Positions 44,170 to 61,229 are shown, counted from the first letter of the stretch. The stretch: DNA of 64,000 nt from Eleginops maclovinus (GCF_036324505.1 NC_086370.1:21173790-21237789), one strand, 5' to 3'. The notes: generated from the sequence alone by a model not told the origin. A program made the numbers and translations.

Positions 44170-44680
44170 TCTAAATAATAATGAAAAGAAAGTGTTTTTG
44201 CATCTAATGAGTTCAACAATCTGCCAATGAAACAAGTGAACATTAGCTTGGTAAGATTTGTTGAAATAAGATGGGATATTTAGATGAATGAGATTAGCTG
44301 GGAAACTTATTTTGAACTATATTTAACCGGGATCAGTTTCAACAATAAGCCAGAAATGCTCCAACGTTTTCTATTTTCTGACATTAGTTGGTAAGTTTCC
44401 AATAAAAATGCGTGTTCTAAAATCCAGTAAGATGTATTTCTTAAAACAAGGTCTTTTACAAATACCACAGCAGCTTAAAACACTTGTTTTCATCTGAGAT
44501 CAAGATAAGATGTTTCACGAGTCTTTGAATTGTATGCATTGTCTAAAAGCAGACCCTTTATCTCACTGTATTGTTATTTCTGAAGTTATTATGGGTTATA
44601 TCAAGGTTGAAGATACATTCTGAGAGAAATAAGACAAATATACTTGGCAAGATTTCACATTTTTACAGTGCAGATATGGC
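44170..44680. mobile_element. Degenerate MITE-like repeat (GATTT...CAGTG type)
   Basis: AATAAGACAAATATACTTGG then CAAGATTTCACATTTTTACAGTGC at 44629-44672 and, toward the left, CAATCTGCCAATG and CTTGGTAAGATTTGTTGAAA are phrases of a widespread fish MITE-like repeat known to me from memory. Its canonical ends read CACTGCAAAAA/TTTTTGCAGTG. The left end is not clearly found, so limits are approximate. Confidence 0.4.
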
Positions 44681-45362
<682 letters not shown>

Positions 45363-46010
45363 CGCATTTGAGACATTAACGTGCTTCTCTTGGCTGTGAG
45401 GGAAGCAGAGAAACAACAGAAGGACAGAATTCAATAAGGAGTAAAAGCAACAGTGACAGGTAATGCCCTCACTACACTCCACAGCCATTCGTCAATAAAG
45501 AAGCAATTACTAAAAACTAGCAGCCATTTGTATTCTGCCTGAGGACAGGGAATGCACAGGGGGGGGGTCCCTATGGATTTGTTGTGCTTGTCAGATTGAA
45601 AACACACACAGATGCACATCAAATGGAACCACCACTATTTATATGCAATGCAAATGTAAAGAACGACAAGACCGTGCACGTACAGCTTTATTAACACAGA
45701 GACACTTAGGGTTTGTGCTCAGGGCTAAATCAACTTAACAAATGAAGGCAGTAAAGAGTGATCAATACGCGGCGATGCTATCGACCAATTAACGCGTGTT
45801 TGTTTGCTGTTGTCGCTTTTGATTGGTCATGTGCTTCAGGGTTTGTACATTTGCATTGAAAGACCAGCGAACACCAAAAACAGCTTTCATCAGAGTCTGA
45901 TCTTTGCTGACAAACACACAAGATAAGAGAAGAATTAGCTCTTAGTTAAAGGTTGCTGTCCGAATAAATTACCCAATGATGCTAGGATGTGTAGATCGTA
46001 TACTCTATAC
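45363..46010. other. Non-genic stretch, nothing recognised
   Basis: No repeat family or coding frame identified; a G8 run lies near 45560. Confidence 0.4.
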
Positions 46011-46265
46011 TTAGAGGCCCTATTTTGGGCAGTTTTGCTTTTCCTGTAGTGTATTATATAGGTTTTTGATGTATGTAAATGGGCTGCAAAGGCTACAATC
46101 CCAATGTTTGCCACCTCTGTTTACTTCCAAAACATAATGACATCACTATGTACATTTGCGCTTCTATTGGATAGAGCTCCAACACATTGCACTCAATATG
46201 AGCAGGGGCTCTAAACGGTCGACCAATCACAGCAAAGCCGGACAGCTAACAAATAAGAGGGGCAT
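46011..46265 (+). mobile_element. CCAAT-box MITE, copy 5 (3'-truncated)
   Basis: Starts TTAGAGGCCCTATTTTG and shares GTATGTAAATGGGCTGCAAA, AATGACATCACTATGTAC, CTTCTATTGG and CCAATCACAGC with the family. It ends before the right-hand third and terminus. Confidence 0.72.
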
Positions 46266-46425
46266 AAATATATATTTTTGTTGATTCATATTTTGTATTC
46301 GCTGATAATCTGAATGTAAAGTATCTTAAGCTGTCAGATACTTTAAGTGGAGGTAAAAGTACAATACTTCAAATGTGTGCTTCCACCTGTGCGTACAACT
46401 GTGTTCATGTGTCAATGTATCACCA

Positions 46426-47340
<915 letters not shown>

Positions 47341-48760
47341 CAGAGGTGGAAGAAGTACTTATACTTGAGTAAAGTAGAAGTACTCAGATCTTGTACTTGA
47401 GTAAAGTAGAAGTACTCTGATCTTGTACTTGAGTAAAGTAAAAGTACTCATATCTTGTACTTGAGTAAAGTAGAAGTACTCAGGTCTTGTACTTGAGTAA
47501 AGTAGAAGTACTCAGGTCTTGTACTTGAGTAAAGTAGAAATACTCAGGTCTTGTACTTGAGTAAAGTAGAAGTACTCAGGTCTTGTACTTGAGTAAAGTA
47601 GAAGTACTCAGATCTTGTACTTGAGTAAAGTAGAAGTACTCAGGTCTTGTACTTGAGTAAAGTAGAAGTACTCAGGTCTTGTACTTGAGTAAAGTAGAAG
47701 TACTCAGATCTTGTACTTGAGTAAAGTAGAAGTACTCAGATCTTGTACTTGAGTAAAGTAGAAGTACTCAGGTCTTGTACTTGAGTAAAGTAGAAGTACT
47801 CAGGTCTTGTACTTGAGTAAAGTAGAAGTACTCAGATCTTGTACTTGAGTAAAGTAGAAGTACTCAGGTCTTGTACTTGAGTAAAGTAGAAGAACTCAGA
47901 TCTTGTACTTGAGTAAAGTAGAAGTACTCAGGTCTTGTACTTGAGTAAAGTAGAAGTACCCAGATCTTGTACTTGAGTAAAGTAGAAGTACTCAGATCTT
48001 GTACTTGAGTAAAGTAGAAGTACTCAGGTCTTGTACTTGAGTAAAGTAGAAGTACTCAGGTCTTGTACTTGAGTAAAGTAGAAGTACTCAGGTCTTGTAC
48101 TTGAGTAAAGTAGAAGTACTCAGGTCTTGTACTTGAGTAAAGTAGAAGCACTCAGATCTTGTACTTGAGTAAAAGTAGAAATACTCAGGTCTTGTTCTTG
48201 AGTAAAGTAGAAGTACTCAGATCTTGTACTTGAGTAAAAGTAGAAGTACTCAGATCTTGTTCTTGAGTAAAGTAGAAGTACTCAGGTCTTGTACTTGAGT
48301 AAAGTAGAAGTACTCAGATCTTGTACTTGAGTAAAGTAGAAGTACCAGAGTGTAGGAATACTCTGTCTCAGTAAAAGTATTCTAAATGTTCCTCCAGTGA
48401 AAGTAGAAAGTACTCTCCTCTAAATGTACTTAAAGTAGCGACAGTAAAAGTAGTCATTGTCTGATTGGTCCATTTCAGAATAATATCTCTGATATGTTTT
48501 ATAATGATTGATCATTAAAGTGTTCTCAGAGCTGGTAAAGGTGCAGCTAGTTTGAATGGCTTTGTATACTGCAGGGTAGCTGCTGGATTTACTGCAGGTG
48601 AACTAAAGTCTGATTTAAGGGAGATTATATTTACCATCATTCATCCTAATCTGCCTAGCAACTAAAGGGATTGAATAAATGTAGAGGAGTAGATGTACAA
48701 AGTAGCAGGTAGTATCTAAATACTTTAGTAAAGTGTTAGTAGAAGTACATGAAACACTAA
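47341..48760 (-). mobile_element. hAT-like MITE with terminal minisatellite, copy 2
   Basis: Begins CAGAGGTGGAAGAAGTACTT, a well-preserved terminal inverted repeat. The 32-bp array follows, then the unique body (48345-48700) matching copy 1 in reverse at an estimated 95%. It ends with AGTACATG-type sequence near 48760. The body holds ATTGTCTGATTGGTCCATTT and TGATCATTAAAGTGTTCTC. No transposase. The array makes this copy about 1.4 kb against about 0.4 kb for the array-free element at 5300. Confidence 0.82.
47363..48345 (-). repeat. 32-bp minisatellite, 30 units, array 2 (inverted)
   Basis: Units of GTACTTGAGTAAAGTAGAAG followed by TACTCAGATCTT, 29 intervals between the first variant site (47385) and the last (48315). 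Writing A for CAGATCT and G for CAGGTCT, the order after three outer units (A, TGATCT, TATCT) is GGGG A GG AA GG A G A G AA GGGG A G AA G A. Two 33-bp units with an extra A and two TTCTTGAG units cluster near the inner end (48165-48270). Confidence 0.97.
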
Positions 48761-48815
48761 GATATTACTTGTGTACATCCCTAATTACTGCTGATTTTAA
48801 CACTAAGTTATTAAA

Positions 48816-48816
<1 letters not shown>

Positions 48817-48872
<56 letters not shown>

Positions 48873-48897
48873 CACAGACACACAGACACACAGACAC

Positions 48898-48996
<99 letters not shown>

Positions 48997-49016
48997 CACA
49001 GACACACAGACACACA

Positions 49017-49096
<80 letters not shown>
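48817..49096. repeat. Compound (GACA)n-(CACAGA)n-(CA)n microsatellite
   Basis: A GACA run from 48817 to about 48870 is followed by four CACAGA-like units, then a longer GACA run (48899-48994), then CACAGA-like units again, then pure CA to 49096. The GACA/CACAGA pair is therefore itself present twice, a higher-order duplication. Confidence 0.96.
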
Positions 49097-49097
<1 letters not shown>

Positions 49098-49102
49098 CCA
49101 GT

Positions 49103-49217
49103 GACAACTGTGTCCATGGGGGTTCTCTGGATGATTAGAGACACAGGCCATCTCCACTGATTGCTCCTTTCTTGATGATTACCCCCTCCCAAACACACAC
49201 ACACACACACACACACA

Positions 49218-49279
<62 letters not shown>

Positions 49280-49349
49280 ACTGTGTCCATGGGGGTTCTC
49301 TGGATGCACAGACACAGCCACACCACTGATTGCTCCTTTCTTGATGATT

Positions 49350-49409
<60 letters not shown>
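49103..49409 (+). repeat. Compound 173-bp duplication with CA tails
   Basis: A 90-bp non-repetitive block starting GACAACTGTGTCCATGGGGG occurs at 49103 and again at 49276. Each copy ends in CTCCTTTCTTGATGATTAC, then a C-rich junction and a CA tract (49193-49274 and 49351-49409). Differences between the copies are few. The unit, block plus CA tract, was duplicated as a whole. Confidence 0.93.
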
Positions 49410-49411
<2 letters not shown>

Positions 49412-50794
49412 CATAGGCCTTACCAACCCTCCACACACACACCAACATAGGTAAACAGCTACCGTGTTAATCAACGTTTTCTTTTAATGGCATCAACCTG
49501 CAGGAAACATTTTCCTTTATGGCTAAACCTGAAGCTGTTGCACGCTGAACCCCAGTGTGCACGGTCATTAATGTGCATTGTCCTTTCTTAAATGAATAAA
49601 TACAAAACGTTGAACTCTTGGTTTGTGTTTTAGCATCCTGATGGTGTTCTAGCCAGTCTTTAATGTTGTCAGGAAGTTGGCAAAATCACATTTTGGGCTT
49701 CACCAGGTGGCATTTGCTGTGTCTCTCTAGCACATATTTTCTATTTCTGCTACAGTTTATTGTGCATATTAAACAGGATATGTGCTCAAAACTAGCTGCA
49801 GGTTTTTGGCTGCATGCCCGACTCCCTGCAACAGGACACTAGCTTCAGAAAGTTACGTCCTACAGGTACATGACATCAGCTCACACAGCGCCGTGCACAT
49901 TTGCAAACACACAATATCCCAGAGACAGATTCCTTGTCCTGGCTAGTGAGGAGTTGCCAGGTTATGAGGCCCGATAAACATGTCAGGCTCAGCAGATGGT
50001 CCAATAAAACAGTTTTACCGCCGCTGTGTGAGTGTGTGTGTTTACTTCTGTAGCGGTTTGTAGGTGTATATTTATCAGCGGCTGTTTCACAAACACAAAC
50101 TCTGTCTCCAGGTGTCTGCTGTGCATGCAGGCGTGAAGATTTGCTGTCTGACCTCCAGGTATTTCAAAAGTTCACCCGAGTGGGGACTTTGTTTAAGTCC
50201 TCCTGTCTTTAAGGTGATACTTTTGAACATATCTTTCGGAGTTTCACACCTCTAGCCGAGCTGTTGATTATACAGGAGGTCTCTGTGTGCTAAAAGAAAC
50301 ATGTGTTATAAGAGTTAGAACTGATTTTTAAAGGCTTTTATGATTATTATATTTTAAGTTAAGTTCGGTCTGTTGAATACAAAGATTCATAGGCTTTATT
50401 TGTCATATGCACAATAGCTACAGCATCATTTTGGCAAAGATATATAACCCTGGTGTTACCCAAATCTGTGTTACACCTTTCAAAGCCAACTTTAATCCGA
50501 TGTATTAGCACAGGTTGTGCTATTTCTATTTATTTATGGTCAATAGACCTAATTTAGACTAAATCAAAGCTAATTTCTGAGGTAACCAAGGCAAAAATGT
50601 TGAAGAAATGAAAAGAATGTACCCCACAAGACCACAATGCCACGGAAAAACGAATGTATATGCAAACATGTTATTATTCTGGTACTACTGTGACATAGAC
50701 ACACTTGGAAATGGCTGAAATGTGATCCGAATTCCATTTTAAGTTCAATTTAAAACGAAATAAAATTATATTAATAATGTATTTATTTATTAAT
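49410..50794. other. Non-genic stretch; possible conserved element 49860-50030
   Basis: No gene seen. 49860-50030 is GC-balanced and repeat-free, with CCAATAAAACAG followed by TTTTACCGCC (Hox-like AT cores). A possible reversed LINE-type tail (TTTATTTGTCATATGCACA) lies near 50395. Confidence 0.3.
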
Positions 50795-51095
50795 GTTATT
50801 CATTATTACATTTCCATTATTAATGTCTGATTTGGGTTTTAATTTAATTCTAATTTTTATTAGTTTATTTAATAGGTATTTACATTTCATCCTGTTCATT
50901 GGTTTTGAGGATCACCATTTCATCGTATTTTATTTGTTGTATTATCTTACCTTTTACTGCTGTGTCTCTGAAATTCTTAAAGTGGTTTTTGTTTAGTTTA
51001 GTTTTTTGCTGTTTTAAATTGTGATACGTGACTTTTGAAAGCACTTAGAAATTGAAAAGTGCTCCACAAATAAAGTTTATGATCATTATTATAAA
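50795..51095 (+). mobile_element. LINE/SINE-type 3' tail remnant
   Basis: Ends with GAAAGCACTTAGAAATTG then AAAAGTGCTCCACAAATAAAG and TTTATGATCATTATTAT. That is a decayed form of the frequent fish 3' tail GTGCTATATAAATAAAGTTTATTATTATT. The T-rich sequence before it has no coding frame of note. Confidence 0.5.
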
Positions 51096-51659
51096 AGTAA
51101 AAGACTAAAATAGAGGAATAGACAAATTTAAAAAAAGATGATTTTAGATTTTATACTAAATTATGAATCTGGTGAAACTCAATCATGTGTAATCTTTATG
51201 AGTTCCCTAATCTTGCAGTGGAGATAACGTAAAGCAATTACTGATACTCATTAAGAATCACCACAGGTAGTTCAGTGAGCTTCAGGTAATAAATCTCTTT
51301 TAAACTTTCCCACCTAAGGCTTTTTTAATGTGATGCAGATACATTACATGATGGGATGCACACATAAATTACATGTTTGACACTCCTGTCCATGTGTAGT
51401 GCATGCATAATGACATGTTAATCTTCAGAGGCACTTTCCAATCAGGAAGGCTTTATCACACGAGAAACAAAAGAGACCATTTTCTGATTTAATTCTTCCG
51501 CGGAAACCTTGATGAATCCTTTCGTTCATTTTTTAAAACTTTTATATGATCTAATCACGCTAAAATACATCCCTTTTACGTGGAGGATTTGTGGTGTTTA
51601 AGCATTTTTAGATTACTGATACTACTAGGGACTCAATGTGTGTTGGTTTGTTTGTTTGT
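51096..51659. other. Non-genic stretch, nothing recognised
   Basis: AT-rich unique-looking DNA. Confidence 0.4.
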
Positions 51660-51990
51660 TGGTGCACCAATTTGATCAAAACTGAAATATTTCAACCACT
51701 ATCTGATCTTGGATGTTGCAATTTTGTATGGACATCAAATATCCCCACAGGTTGAATCCCTCTGAGTTTGATGACCAGCTGACTTTACCTCTTGCCACAC
51801 AAGCAGGTTGACTGTTGGGGCTTTTAATGGAGTATCTTGACAACATTTTGGTGATTTCTACTTAAAACTGGAAGAGATATGCATGGTCCCAAGAGGGAGA
51901 GTCCCACTGACTTTGGTGATCGTCTGACCTCTCCTTTAGCATCAGCAACAGGTCAAAGTTTTTACTGTAAATACGTGTAGTGTGTGAAAT
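51660..51990 (+). mobile_element. Teleost dispersed repeat with two internal monomers
   Basis: Two related monomers of about 150 bp follow one another. TGAATCCCTCTGAGTTTGATGA then CCAGCTGACTTTACCTCTTG in the first answers AGAGTCCCACTGACTTTGG then TGATCGTCTGACCTCTCC in the second. Each ends in CAnCAGGTTGA/CAACAGGTCAA. This is a decayed member of a repeat I recall as common in spiny-rayed fish (ACTGAAATATCTCAAC style); class unknown. Confidence 0.55.
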
Positions 51991-55078
<3,088 letters not shown>

Positions 55079-55123
55079 TTGACTTATCGAGCACAAGCAA
55101 ACTCACTGACATGGCCTTATCAA

Positions 55124-55135
55124 TGCTGAGTCAGC
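55124..55135. promoter_or_regulatory. MARE-like palindrome
   Basis: TGCTGAGTCAGC is the 12-bp core of the T-MARE bound by Maf and CNC-bZIP dimers, with only the final A of the 13-bp consensus absent. It stands 49 bp from a CA tract. There is no evidence of a nearby promoter, so activity is speculative. Confidence 0.3.
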
Positions 55136-58100
55136 GAAGTAAGTTTTTGTCAACGTTCACATAGGAAATCGATGTTTCCCGTTTGTACATATCCATGATC
55201 AAAGGCGGATGATAAGGGCACTGTTTAATCCATAACTGAGCCGCTGTTATACACTCTCAGTGTCTCAGCAGGCAGGAGTGGAAATCTAGTTTCAATCTTC
55301 AGTTTGACTCAATAAAGTTATATCTTGAAGAGCAGTAAAAAATAAACCCTGATGCAAAACACGTTAATGCTGCAAAAAGATATGTTTTAAGAAACTTCAT
55401 CAACAAGCTGACCAATGCATTCAAAGGTTGGTAAAGTTGTAAAGTTCCTTGCAAAGCCACAGAAATGGACATTATAGCATTTATTAATCATGTCCAAAAC
55501 TCACCTCTTGTTCTGGTTAAACTCTTAAAAACACATCTTTCTTTTTCACTTAATAGCAGCCAGAAAAATAAACTTCAATGCACTAAAAAGCTTTCTGAAA
55601 CGTGCGTTAAAATGCCACCTTTTACATCCCGTTAAGTAATTTGATTCTTGCTAATTTTGTCATTTAAGTGTTAATGTTAAAGCCTTAAAGAAATGTGAAA
55701 AATATAGAGCGCTCATTTGTCTATGAGACAATTGACACCTGAGCATGCAATGAGATCTGCATTAAAGAAAAGGGTGTCTTTCCATTTCCTCACCTCACTC
55801 ATTTATATCCGTCTAGAATTTCCATTGTCTTTCTGTTCTTCTGCTGTTCTTTCTTTGAGTTCATACAGCTGATGGATGGAAGACTATTAAAAGTAGCTCT
55901 CATCTCTTTCTGGTTCTCGATCATCTTTATTTCTGCAATGCCTTTTTTCCACATCTCTCTCCTCATGCATCCCACTTTAACATCGTCTTGTCTTTGCAAC
56001 AGTGCTGCAGAGAGAAGCAGGGATGTTTGCAGAGATGATTAGAAAGAAGAGGAAAGTTTTTGGTCTTGTAGGAAAGTTCACCTCTCTCCCGGCAGCAAGG
56101 GCTAATGGATTAGTTCAATGTGCTGATTCCTGCAGAAAACTGCCAGAAAATGTGTATGTGTGTTTTAGCCTGTGTGGTGGAAAGTGTGCAGACATCGCCC
56201 ACAATCCCTTTCTCGCATGAGTACATCACTTGTTGGGGTCTTTTTATCTAGAGTGTATGAATGTGTGTTTTTGTGTTTCAGCGTTTAAGTGACAGATATC
56301 TCGATATAGCTCCATGAAAGAGGCAACACTTTTCTACTCTGTTCCATTATGGCAGAAACACACAGAGCACTTTAATAATACATACCGGTTACCGCCACCT
56401 TTCTCATTCTCTCGGATAAAGAAGCGACAAATGACGCAAAGATGAGAGGGTCGGAGCGGGAAGAGACGCTGCTCTGCCACTCTGAGAAAACTGCTGACAC
56501 TTCACATGGACCAAAAGGGGGCTTTTATGATCAAAAAGCAAGTTGTTTGTGTATACATCCCTGTCATATTAGTCCATTTTCTGTCAAATACAAAACCTAA
56601 TGGGTTACAGAGGACTCAGGGTCCTGGATTTTGACCCGTTAAATCTTTTTTTACATTCATGCTAACAGCTAAAATCATAATCTTAGTTGGTGCTTTCAGG
56701 CTCAAAGTAAACAGCAACACTGTCAAGTCATCAACATCCAATACGAACGAGATTTGTAAACACATTTCAGGAGCAATCTGCATTTTAACAATCTTTATTT
56801 GAACATTTTATACAAATACAATTTGCCGTTGATGACAGAGAGCAGTACTGGTTTGAACTCTCAGAAGAATTACAAATTTAGTAATTTTTAAAGGAGATAA
56901 ATCTACACATTTTGAAAGAATCAAGACGTAAAAGCTAAGGGAAACAACAAGGGACAATAGGAGAACCATTTTTGGGAAGAAAGACAAAGAGAAATAATCA
57001 AAAAAGATAAGAAAAGTACAGGCACAAGAGAAGCTAACTTGGCTAACAGCTAATGACACAGCACAAAAGCAGGAGGCTATGCTAAGCTAAGCTAACCTAA
57101 ACTAAGGAAGCTAAAAGATAGAAGACAAACCAAGCTCTTACAGTTCTTCCTCCATATCCAGAGACGCTGTAGAATAGTGATGTAAGCGCTTTTTAATCCA
57201 CAATGTGTTTTTATTTGACATCAAGATGCAAAAGCTAACCCTGTGCTAGCTTAAGGTAGCCTGCCAAGTAGGAGACATAGAGAGCTTCACAATCTTTTAG
57301 GTCCTGAAGTACCCTACAGGGGCAAAAAAGGGGACAAACAAAAACAGCCTCTCGACACACAAAGCTGACTGTGGGAAAAGGTGTCGGTTATATATACAGA
57401 ATTATTGGTAATTATTGTGCCACATATGATGACATACATCCTACGTCTATCTCAGGTGAAAACCAAAAGGCATTGTAACAGCAACACATGCAACATCTTG
57501 TAGCTCCAATACAATTTGATGTCTCTTTATTGAATTGTTGCTTTTTAGTTTCTCTTTCCTCCTATTTTTTCTTGAAGCACCTTTGGCACTTGACAGCCTC
57601 ACTCATTAACATTATGGGAAGGAAGCTCTGTGATTGGATTAAGTTCAGCGGACCTTGAAAAGATCAGCGCTCGAGGCATCTTCAAACCATCCATCCAGTG
57701 AGACAGAGGGGACGAGGGCAGAGTGATGGGACCAGAAGAAGAGCCGAGAGGGGAGCTTAGCTTGCCTATAGCTCGGACCTGAGGCTATTCCACTAACCCA
57801 TCCTGCTTTAAGGGGCTGATTCAGGCTTACCCAGGAGCAGGATAAAGAGGGTCCATGGTGGCGGTGCTGATCGTGCTTTTGCAAATACAAGTTGATGAAT
57901 AGAGGAGGTGAACTGTGATTATGTCATTGATGTTATTGGATGTTTCCCTAATTGAAGGCCTGTGTCCACAAAGCGCCTTTTTCTGAGCACCAGTGTCTTT
58001 TTAAAATTGTGTTCATAGGGAAAGAGCCCATAATATTGCATGGAGAATATGTGGGGAAAAGCCCTTTTTTAACGGAGCACTCTGTCGTTTTTGTGTGGTC

Positions 58101-58592
58101 GCTCAAGTGGAAAATATTTCTCCGTGGAAACTGGAGGAGAAGCTGGTTTTTAGGCATGTTTTAGAGATGGAAAATGTTAAACCAAAGCCAAATGTTTAAG
58201 CAGTCTACTGGATGTTACTGGTCTTGAGTTTAAACTTGTATCTCCTTAAACGGATCATCCTGTTCCTGTTACAGATCAAATCCAAGTGGGTGATACATCT
58301 GATAAGCAGAGATATGTTGTTGGGATGTTGTTGTTTTTAGAAACATCTTTAAAAGTGCTGGTAGCATTTTTCTGATGACACTTCTTCCAGAAAAGACGCT
58401 CTTTGGACACAGGGCCTAAGCTTGGTTTGCTCACTTGTATCCAGTTTGCAAATTCAACAAAATGCACTTCTTCGTCACATTTGTATAAAATGCAAAATGA
58501 CACAAAATGATCCTTAAATAACAAGAGACAAACAAACAAAGAAAAATGTAATAGAGAGAAAACATTTTAATTCACTGCTCCAAGAGGGGACA
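55136..58592. other. Non-genic stretch; paired-homeodomain site at 56103
   Basis: No supported gene. A perfect TAATGGATTA (56103-56112), the P2 dimer site of paired-class homeodomains, lies in a repeat-free patch (56080-56150). 57060-57110 has a short run of GCTAA words. 56785-56825 (ATCTTTATTTGAACATTTTA) could be a reversed polyadenylation end of a retroposed sequence, not resolved. Confidence 0.3.
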
Positions 58593-58960
58593 GGCATCTA
58601 TATTTCATCCAACAGAGATTCACAGCCGAGACACCCGGTAAGTAGCGAAGAAATAGAGAGGGGACATGCATTCATATTTCATCAGGGGGACACTTGGCTA
58701 AAACAACCGGTAAGTGGTAAAAAAAGAAAGTGACAAAGACAGAAAGGACATGCATTCATATTTCATCACGCAGAGACGCACATAGTTAATAAAACAGGGA
58801 AACAGTGGAGGAAGAGGACGGCCAGATACTAACTCTTGGGACCGTCAATAAATAGGCATGAGGGACACTTTTAGAGGAGGGGGGGGGGGAAACAGAGCGA
58901 GGCGTGCATCCATATTTCATCAGAGAGAAGTGACTGAAATGGCCGCCAACAGGTGGGTAT
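58593..58960 (+). repeat. Degenerate ~77-bp tandem repeat
   Basis: The core TATTTCATC, preceded by a CATnCA-like word, occurs at 58601, 58675, 58759 and 58913: intervals 74, 84 and 154 (two units). Units share GGGACA...GCATnCATATTTCATC...AGAGACAC. The first two also share CCGGTAAGT (gtaagt at 58638 and 58710), a consensus splice donor. Old minisatellite. Confidence 0.75.
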
Positions 58961-60149
58961 CAATATAGACACATCGAGACCACTTACAGCCGGGGAAGGG
59001 AAGACAGAGAGTGCTGCGATGAGGCAGAAGCATGTCCAAAAGCTGATAACTACCTCTATGAATATAGACACATCCACAGTGACATTTATAGGCAGCCATT
59101 AGACTTTAGCTTGGTGCTTTGTTGACAGGTTAAGACATCCATTTGCTTCAGTGCCTGGTGTTTTTTTTTGTGGCAGAGCTTTAAATGTGAACGGGTCTTA
59201 CGGGTGGCTGAGGGTGATGAAGAGAGAATTCAAAGGCAGGCAAAGTCAGGTCTGCAACACTTGCTTTCTTACTTGGAATATAAGGCTGTGTGTGCAATAA
59301 CTAGCTCTCTCTGATGTCATGTTAATATTACAAGACTCTGTTGCCAACAGGTTGATTGATGAAATCTCCGAAGGGCTAGTGATCAAAATAATTTCTGGAA
59401 AGCAAAGGTGATGCATTGAGGTGATCTGTTGCAAACGTCAATTAACGTTTATGGAATTACACCCGGGTTCGACCATAATCTCGAGATAAAAATGTATGTG
59501 TGGTGGAAACTTCTGAAGCAATGGAGATAAACAGAGAGACACGGGAGAGCAGGAACTTGATGGCAAAACACTGCTGGGCTTATTCGGAGTTACGGCCGGA
59601 TAATTGACAAGACATTTACTGTATACACGAGTTGCCACAGCGGTTGCCAAACCAATCTGATGATCTGGAAGAGGTTTTAGTTCCAAATGGATAATCAACA
59701 TTCTCAGAGCAGCAGACTAAAGAAGCTCGGACAATATGTTTAACTTAAACTGTCATCTAAGTCACAAATAAGGTGTTTACGGGAGCATAGTGGGCCAGAT
59801 AAACTGGCGCTAGCTGTCCCTAAAGAATGAAGCCAATCTTAGGTCAGCATGAGCTCGTACCCACTGTGGGAACAACAACGCTTCGGAAGCCCAGGTTGCC
59901 CCTCCTTAATGAAGACAACAGCACCTGCAAGGCCGTAGAGCCAGGTCAGAGGAGGACAGAGAGAAGAGACGCAAATGAGCTAAAGATTTACAAGCTTACA
60001 CAAAATATTCCCTAACATTCCCTAACCTTGATGCCACACATTGGTTTGTGAACAACTGTTTTGAAAGCTCAAGTTTGGCAGTTTAGCCGTTGGGGTTTTG
60101 TTTTTTGGGAACTCTAACAAACCTTATTTTTAGGACGAAAAGGAGGGGC
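58961..60149. other. Non-genic stretch, nothing recognised
   Basis: Unique-looking DNA. A GGGTTCGACC word at 59464 resembles a B-box but has no tRNA context. Confidence 0.4.
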
Positions 60150-60300
60150 TGGAAAAGAGTGAAGCCGGCCACATTTTCTCATAGACTTCTATACAATAAG
60201 ACTGATTATTGCAACCAGTTGAGTTCGCACTTTGCATGATTTCAATCTATGTCAATAAGACACACCAGAATTCATTCAATTTTCATAACTGGAGGTTGTC
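60150..60300 (+). mobile_element. Teleost dispersed repeat fragment
   Basis: GGCCACATTTTCTCATAGAC followed by TTCTATACAATAAGACTG and ATTGCAACCAG is a phrase series I recall from a very common fish repeat (TTCTCATAGACTTCTATACAATC...GCAACCAG). Only this part is recognisable. Confidence 0.45.
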
Positions 60301-60827
60301 TCTTAGTCCATATTTGTGTCTGCTATTATCAATGCAGGTAGTAAGGAGGTTTAAACAATTTCGCTTATGCTGGCTGTTGCTCTGTGGCTTTGTTTATTCT
60401 AACAGAGGTCCTGTTCAGTGATGATGGAACTGAATGCAAAGAGTGTTTATTTATACTTTCCCTTGCTTGTAATGATTTGAATAAATTCCAATATGTTTTA
60501 GGAAAATAAATTGTGGTCAGAGTAAAGATAAACAAAATCTAAGCCTGATGTTAACGTGACATCCTCCTTTCAGTAGGTTTGGGATACACACAGGACAGAG
60601 CATCACAGTGAGCCTCTTTCTTTCCTCTGACAGGACCTTACACACCTTCACAGGTTTGCTTTTCTCTCACACACTCTCTCGATGTTTCAGCAACACCTCC
60701 AACAGATACTCCTCTCAGTCCAGGAATCACAGCAGTGTCACTTAACCGGCAAACATTCAGCCGCTTACTTAGCTCCAAGGGTGCTAATGTATAGCCATTA
60801 CCCATGCTTCAGCAAACACCTACACCC
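60301..60827. other. Non-genic stretch, nothing recognised
   Basis: AT-rich to balanced DNA without repeat structure. Confidence 0.4.
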
Positions 60828-60838
60828 CACACACGCGC

Positions 60839-60903
<65 letters not shown>
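60828..60903. repeat. (CA)n microsatellite with GC steps at its left end
   Basis: CA repeat with CGCG interruptions to 60843, then pure to 60903. Confidence 0.96.
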
Positions 60904-60905
<2 letters not shown>

Positions 60906-61041
60906 AAACACTTTTTCTCTAAGAACAACAGAAGACCATTTATTTGCTTCTGTATGACGCAAATTACAAAATATGAATTTGTGCAAACACAAGAAATAAA
61001 ATCTCACGGTTCATAAATACATCCTATATCTTTCTGTTTTT

Positions 61042-61229
<188 letters not shown>

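Noticed and set aside
48817..49096. CRISPR-like alternation of repeats and spacers in compound microsatellites
   Set aside because: Units are simple-sequence repeats with no unique spacers, in a vertebrate genome.
59455..59475. B-box-like GGGTTCGACC
   Set aside because: No paired T-arm stem and no A-box upstream; chance word.
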